The notes beneath the pieces are model-generated. The model saw only the letters and a program-made list of their open reading frames with translations. It was not told the origin of the DNA and searched no databases. Positions 60,672 to 64,000 of a stretch of DNA of 64,000 nucleotides are shown one piece after another. Source of the stretch: Acidobacteriota bacterium (GTDB taxonomy: Bacteria; Acidobacteriota; Terriglobia; Terriglobales; Acidobacteriaceae); the NCBI GenBank assembly GCA_003225555.1, contig QIAM01000022.1, positions 40,578-104,577 on the forward strand. Direction: 5' to 3'. Position 1 is the first letter of the stretch. Each line of letters starts with the position of its first letter. The position numbers and the translations under genes are program-made.

Positions 60672-61972
60672 GACCCTGCTGGGGCGCGAGGCGATAGAAA
60701 AACTGGATTTCGAAGCCCTCGAGGTCGCGGTTCGCCAGCAGGTTCTGCAACTGGCCGGTCAGGCGGTCGAGCAACGTCTCAATGCCGACACCCCCGATGA
60801 GGGTTGCTCGCGAACGGGTTGCGGTTGTGGGCAGCAAGCCCGCTATGCCGGTCGTCGGGTCAAGCAGGTGCAAAGTGTACTGGGCCCATTGCGACTCGAG
60901 CGCGCTTACTATCACTGCTCCTCATGCGGCCACGGCTTCTGTCCTCGCGATGGGCCTGGGCATAGAAAACACCGCACTGTCTCCTGCGCTCACCCGCATG
61001 ATCGGCACCGTGGGGGCGATGGTCAGCTTCCAGGAAGGCAGCGAGCTGTTGACGGAACTGGCAGGGGTGACGATGGATGCCAAGAAGGTGGAAAGAACCG
61101 CAGAAGCCCTGGGAGAAGAAATCGCCGAAGACGAGCGCTGTCATACCCAGCCTATCGACTCACTTCCTCTGCCGCAGACTCTGTATCTCGGTATGGACGG
61201 AACAGGGATTCCTCTACGTGCGGAGGAACTCGTCGGCCGCAGCGGCAAACAACCGGACGGATCGGCGAAGACCGGCGAGGTAAAACTTTGCGCCATTTGG
61301 AGCGCGGAATCGTGCGATGAGGAAGGCACTCCCATCCGCGATCAAGGATCGGTCACCTATTCAGCGGCCTTGGAGAGTGCATGCGCGCTGGATACCGCTG
61401 CCAAACGATCTCCCTTCGCCGAGCGGGTCTGGCGCGAAGCCACGCGCCGGCGTTTTTGCCAAGTGTCACGCACGGCCGTACTCGGAGATGGGGCTGCTTG
61501 GATCTGGAACATCGCCGAAGAGCAGTTTCCTGAGGCCACCCAGATCGTCGACCGCTTTCATGCCAAACAACACTTGAGCGATCTCGGAAAAGCTCTTTAC
61601 GGTCCCACCCATCCACGAGCTGCTCAGTGGGCAGAACGCAGGAAAAAAGAACTCGATAGCGGAAAGTTTCCGGTTCTACTCACCGCCCTCCGGCGCCAGG
61701 TATCTCGTTCTGAGGAGGCCCGCCGCTGCCTCCATTATTTCCAGACTAACCGACACCGCATGCGCTATCCGGAGTTCCATGCGCAAGGCTTGTGCACTTC
61801 CACCGGTGTTGTCGAGGCTGGGTGCAAGGTGGCTATCGGCACGCGGCTCAAACGCGCCGGGATGCACTGGACCGTTCATGGCTCCAACGCCATCATCGCT
61901 CTCCCCTGTGCCAAGCTCAGTGGTCGCTTTCAGGACTTCTGGGAACGCAGAACCGAACAAACGGCCGCATGA
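60559..61972 (+). pseudogene. ISKra4-family transposase, reading frame broken
   Basis: The first part (to about 60950) reads LLAIDIVQEIETLLGREAIE and a zinc-finger region CSSCGHGFCPRD. The rest is one base over, starting LGIENTALSPALTRMIG. It holds the catalytic pieces LYLGMDGTGIPLR, AVLGDGAAWIWNIAEEQFP, DRFHAKQHL and CTSTGVVEAGCKV. The break near 60944-60955 lacks a slippery sequence and fits a small deletion. The element is probably inactive, unless the frame is restored in another copy. Confidence 0.8.
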
Positions 61973-62087
61973 CCCGTCACTTTCTTGTCGTGCACCCAGC
62001 GCTGAAGCGCTGACGCAGCAGGATACTCATCAACCGCCGGCTGAATTGTACGCCCGCTCCGCGACTTGTCCCTGCTAGACTGGCGCG

Positions 62088-62972
62088 GTGCGGCAGCTGA
62101 TCATCAATGCCGATGACTTCGGATTTACGCCGGGCGTGAACCGCGCCATCGTCGAGGCGCATACCCGCGGCGTCGTAACCTCATCGACGCTGATGGCCAA
62201 CGGTCCCGCCTTTGCGGAGGCCGCGAATCTGGCCAGAACTGCTCCACGATTGAGTATCGGCTGCCATGTCGTGCTGATCGACGGTGACCCCGTGCTTCCG
62301 GCGGAACGTATCCCCACTCTCACCGCCCGAAACTCTGCCACCCCACATTTTCGAGACGGCCTCAAGGCCTTCGCCGCACGTGCCCTCACTGGACGGATCA
62401 ATCCCGAGGAAGTTGAAGCCGAAGCCTGCGCCCAGATTCGCAAGATTCAATCCACAGGGATCAGCATCTCTCACATCGATACTCATAAACATACGCACCT
62501 GTTCCCTGCCGTATTACGGCCGTTGCTGAAAGCGGCCTCTGGGTGCGGAGTTCGCGCGGTTCGAAATCCTTTCGGTCCGCGCCTCCCTTTCGAGTCAACC
62601 CAATTGCTGGCTCGACCCAACTTGTGGACTCGCTTTCTTGAAGTACGCGTTCTACGCCAGTTTGCCGGCAAGTTCCGCGACGCGGTCGCAAAGGAAGGAT
62701 TCTCCACACCGGACGGCACGCTTGGGATCGAGGTTACCGGAGCCCTCGACGACACGCTTTTCCGCGCAATCGCGCAAAGCATTCCGGAAGGCACATGGGA
62801 ATTCGTTTGCCATCCCGGCTACAACGACGCTGACTTGCAGGGTGCCAAGACCCGCCTGCGAGAGTCGCGACAAACGGAATTGCAGGTCCTGACTTCACCC
62901 CATGCCAGGAAGATGCTCTCCGACCAAGGGATCGCCCTGATCTCGTATCACGACTTGAATTCCAGCTCGTAA
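62088..62972 (+). CDS. hpnK: YdjC/HpnK-type carbohydrate deacetylase
   Basis: A 294-residue metal-dependent deacetylase. The metal-binding N-terminus LIINADDFGFTPGVNRAI and the DTHKHTHLFPAV motif define the YdjC family. SIGCHVVLIDGDPVLP and WEFVCHPGYND are typical of HpnK, a protein found in hopanoid gene clusters. The start is GTG 62088. Neighbouring hopanoid genes are not in view, so a chitooligosaccharide deacetylase role is possible. Confidence 0.82.
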   Translation: MRQLIINADDFGFTPGVNRAIVEAHTRGVVTSSTLMANGPAFAEAANLARTAPRLSIGCHVVLIDGDPVLPAERIPTLTARNSATPHFRDGLKAFAARALTGRINPEEVEAEACAQIRKIQSTGISISHIDTHKHTHLFPAVLRPLLKAASGCGVRAVRNPFGPRLPFESTQLLARPNLWTRFLEVRVLRQFAGKFRDAVAKEGFSTPDGTLGIEVTGALDDTLFRAIAQSIPEGTWEFVCHPGYNDADLQGAKTRLRESRQTELQVLTSPHARKMLSDQGIALISYHDLNSSS

Positions 62973-63093
62973 GAGATAGCCGATCACCCGGGCAAGTCTG
63001 ACCAGCTAGTTACTCCCGTAACCTACTTTCTAGCCTAAAGCGTATTATGGTTTTACAAATCCAAGGGATTTCTTAAGCTGGAGGTTGTTGCCC

Positions 63094-63774
63094 ATGTCGG
63101 CCCAAGGGTCAGCTCCACGCACGGCTCTGGACTTGAGGGTGAAAGTATGGGGCATGGGCGCCGATGAGCAACCGTTCTTCCAGAACGCCACCGCCCAGAA
63201 CATCAGCAGCACCGGAGCCAGCATCTACGGCATCGAAAAAGACCTCAAGGTCGGCGATGTCATCGGCGTGCAGTACGAAGCCAAAAAAGCACGTTGCAAG
63301 GTAATCTGGGTCGTCGATGCCGGCGGATTGAAGAAAATCCAGGCCGGCGTGCAGCTTGTCGCCGATCAGGAATGCCCGTGGAAGGCCGTACTGCCAGCCG
63401 AAGCCCAGGCAACCATCGCCACTCCGCGCCACGATAACCGCAGAAAATTCGTCCGTCACAAGATCTCTTTCCCCCTCGAACTGCGCGACGAGCGCGTCAA
63501 CACCCCAATGCGCGTCAACGCCACTGACATCAGCGGCAATGGTTGTTATGTTGAGACCGTCATGCCGCTCGCAGTGACCACGACTCTAAAAGTGGAATTC
63601 TGGATTGACCAGGAGCACATTTCGAGCTCAGCCGTGGTTCGTACCCGCGATCCCGGTGTCGGCATGGGAATTGAGTTCACCGGATTGACAGAAGACTCGA
63701 AGAAGCGCTTCCAGGCCCACCTGGACCAGCTCGACCCGGGAATGGCAACGCTCAGCACCAAGCCCGCAGAGTAA
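63094..63774 (+). CDS. Two-part PilZ-domain protein
   Basis: About 226 residues from the ATG at 63094, with a GGAGG ribosome-binding site nine bases upstream. The first half (about 10-100) resembles a PilZ-like beta-barrel ([20 protein letters not shown]) without the full ligand motif. The second half has [15 protein letters not shown] and [19 protein letters not shown], then [11 protein letters not shown], a normal PilZ domain for c-di-GMP. It is related to the small protein at 40972-41316. Confidence 0.82.
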   Translation: MSAQGSAPRTALDLRVKVWGMGADEQPFFQNATAQNISSTGASIYGIEKDLKVGDVIGVQYEAKKARCKVIWVVDAGGLKKIQAGVQLVADQECPWKAVLPAEAQATIATPRHDNRRKFVRHKISFPLELRDERVNTPMRVNATDISGNGCYVETVMPLAVTTTLKVEFWIDQEHISSSAVVRTRDPGVGMGIEFTGLTEDSKKRFQAHLDQLDPGMATLSTKPAE

Positions 63775-63892
63775 CGAACCCGTCCGTCCCGCTGCGCCGG
63801 CAATCCGTGTAGAATCTGCATCCATCGCCTCTTCTCACCATCGAATTACAGAATCGCATCAGAGGACGTCGCGAAAGGTCGGCCGGCACAGA

Positions 63893-64000
63893 ATGAAGAT
63901 CGGGATCACTTGTTATCCCACGTACGGCGGTAGCGGCGTCGTGGCCACGGAACTTGGCCTCGAACTTGCCCACCGCGGCCATGAGATTCACTTCATCTCG
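63893..64000 (+). CDS. bshA: N-acetyl-alpha-D-glucosaminyl L-malate synthase, N-terminal part
   Basis: The first 36 residues are visible before the window ends: [20 protein letters not shown] then [16 protein letters not shown]. This N-terminus, with the GGSG(V/I)VATELG motif of GT4 glycosyltransferases, is characteristic of BshA, which makes GlcNAc-malate in the first step of bacillithiol synthesis. It complements bshB1 (6786-7568) and the YpdA reductase in this window. Confidence 0.9.
   Translation, partial: MKIGITCYPTYGGSGVVATELGLELAHRGHEIHFIS

Larger units (their letters stand above)
60151..61997 (+). mobile_element. ISKra4-type insertion sequence with 8-bp target duplication
   Basis: 1847 bases. 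The ends carry 26-base imperfect inverted repeats (60152-60177 and 61972-61997, 21/26 identical) starting GGGTGCACGAC. The element is flanked by a perfect direct repeat AGCGCTGA at 60143-60150 and 61998-62005. It encodes a DUF6788 protein and a transposase in shifted frames. The perfect duplication indicates a recent insertion. Confidence 0.9.

Overview
The window is a dense, GC-rich bacterial chromosome segment with no rRNA operon. It most likely comes from an Acidobacteriota (Terriglobia/Koribacter-like) genome. The reasons are the bacillithiol genes (bshA, bshB1, a YpdA-type reductase), an HpnK-type deacetylase, very large secreted Big_2/PQQ-like and GloVer-repeat proteins, zinc-ribbon/DUF4870 proteins, and a penicillin acylase family protein. 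This assignment rests on gene content; no marker gene was compared.

Layout. 1-4.4 kb: hpt, a GAF-GAF-PP2C phosphatase and lysA (5' part only) form a minus-strand run, followed by a metallo-hydrolase and an O-methyltransferase. 4.4-10 kb: a secreted lipoprotein, then a fluoride-responsive operon (riboswitch, crcB, DUF190, bshB1), then a GH30 glycosidase. 10-18.4 kb: ispA, a receiver protein, xseB, a homocysteine methyltransferase/MTHFR fusion, a beta-propeller lipoprotein, a penicillin acylase and a Fur regulator. 18.4-24.6 kb: zinc-ribbon membrane proteins, a DHH phosphoesterase, secreted proteins with a pilin-like domain, and a FecR-like protein. 24.7-30.8 kb: an RNB exoribonuclease, a GlmS-like isomerase without its glutaminase half, a sugar porter and a GH24 lysozyme. 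31-36.8 kb: an ECF sigma/anti-sigma pair, an unknown protein and a TPR-CHAT lipoprotein. 36.9-41.9 kb: fumC, a YpdA reductase, an MFS exporter, a PilZ protein and a pterin dehydratase.

Accessory region, 42.3-62 kb. A tRNA-Asp gene carries an integrated island of about 13.5 kb. It is bounded by 63-bp direct repeats (42363-42425 and 55778-55840, 61/63 identical) made of the tRNA 3' part plus flank. Next to the intact tRNA lies a frameshifted tyrosine integrase. The cargo is mostly secreted repeat proteins (two GloVer proteins and a 1603-residue Big_2 protein), small proteins, a receiver with a mutated phosphorylation site and an IS21 scrap. Beyond the right repeat is a second integrase in the same orientation, split by an IS66 element (56154-58628). 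Then come tRNA-Val and an ISKra4-type element (60151-61997) with 26-bp imperfect inverted repeats and a perfect 8-bp target duplication.

After the mobile DNA the core resumes with hpnK, a two-part PilZ protein and the start of bshA.

The most informative signals are the fluoride riboswitch with a visible Shine-Dalgarno-sequestering helix, its apparent control of a bacillithiol gene, the nested tRNA-Asp island, and the sigma/anti-sigma/TPR-CHAT cluster.
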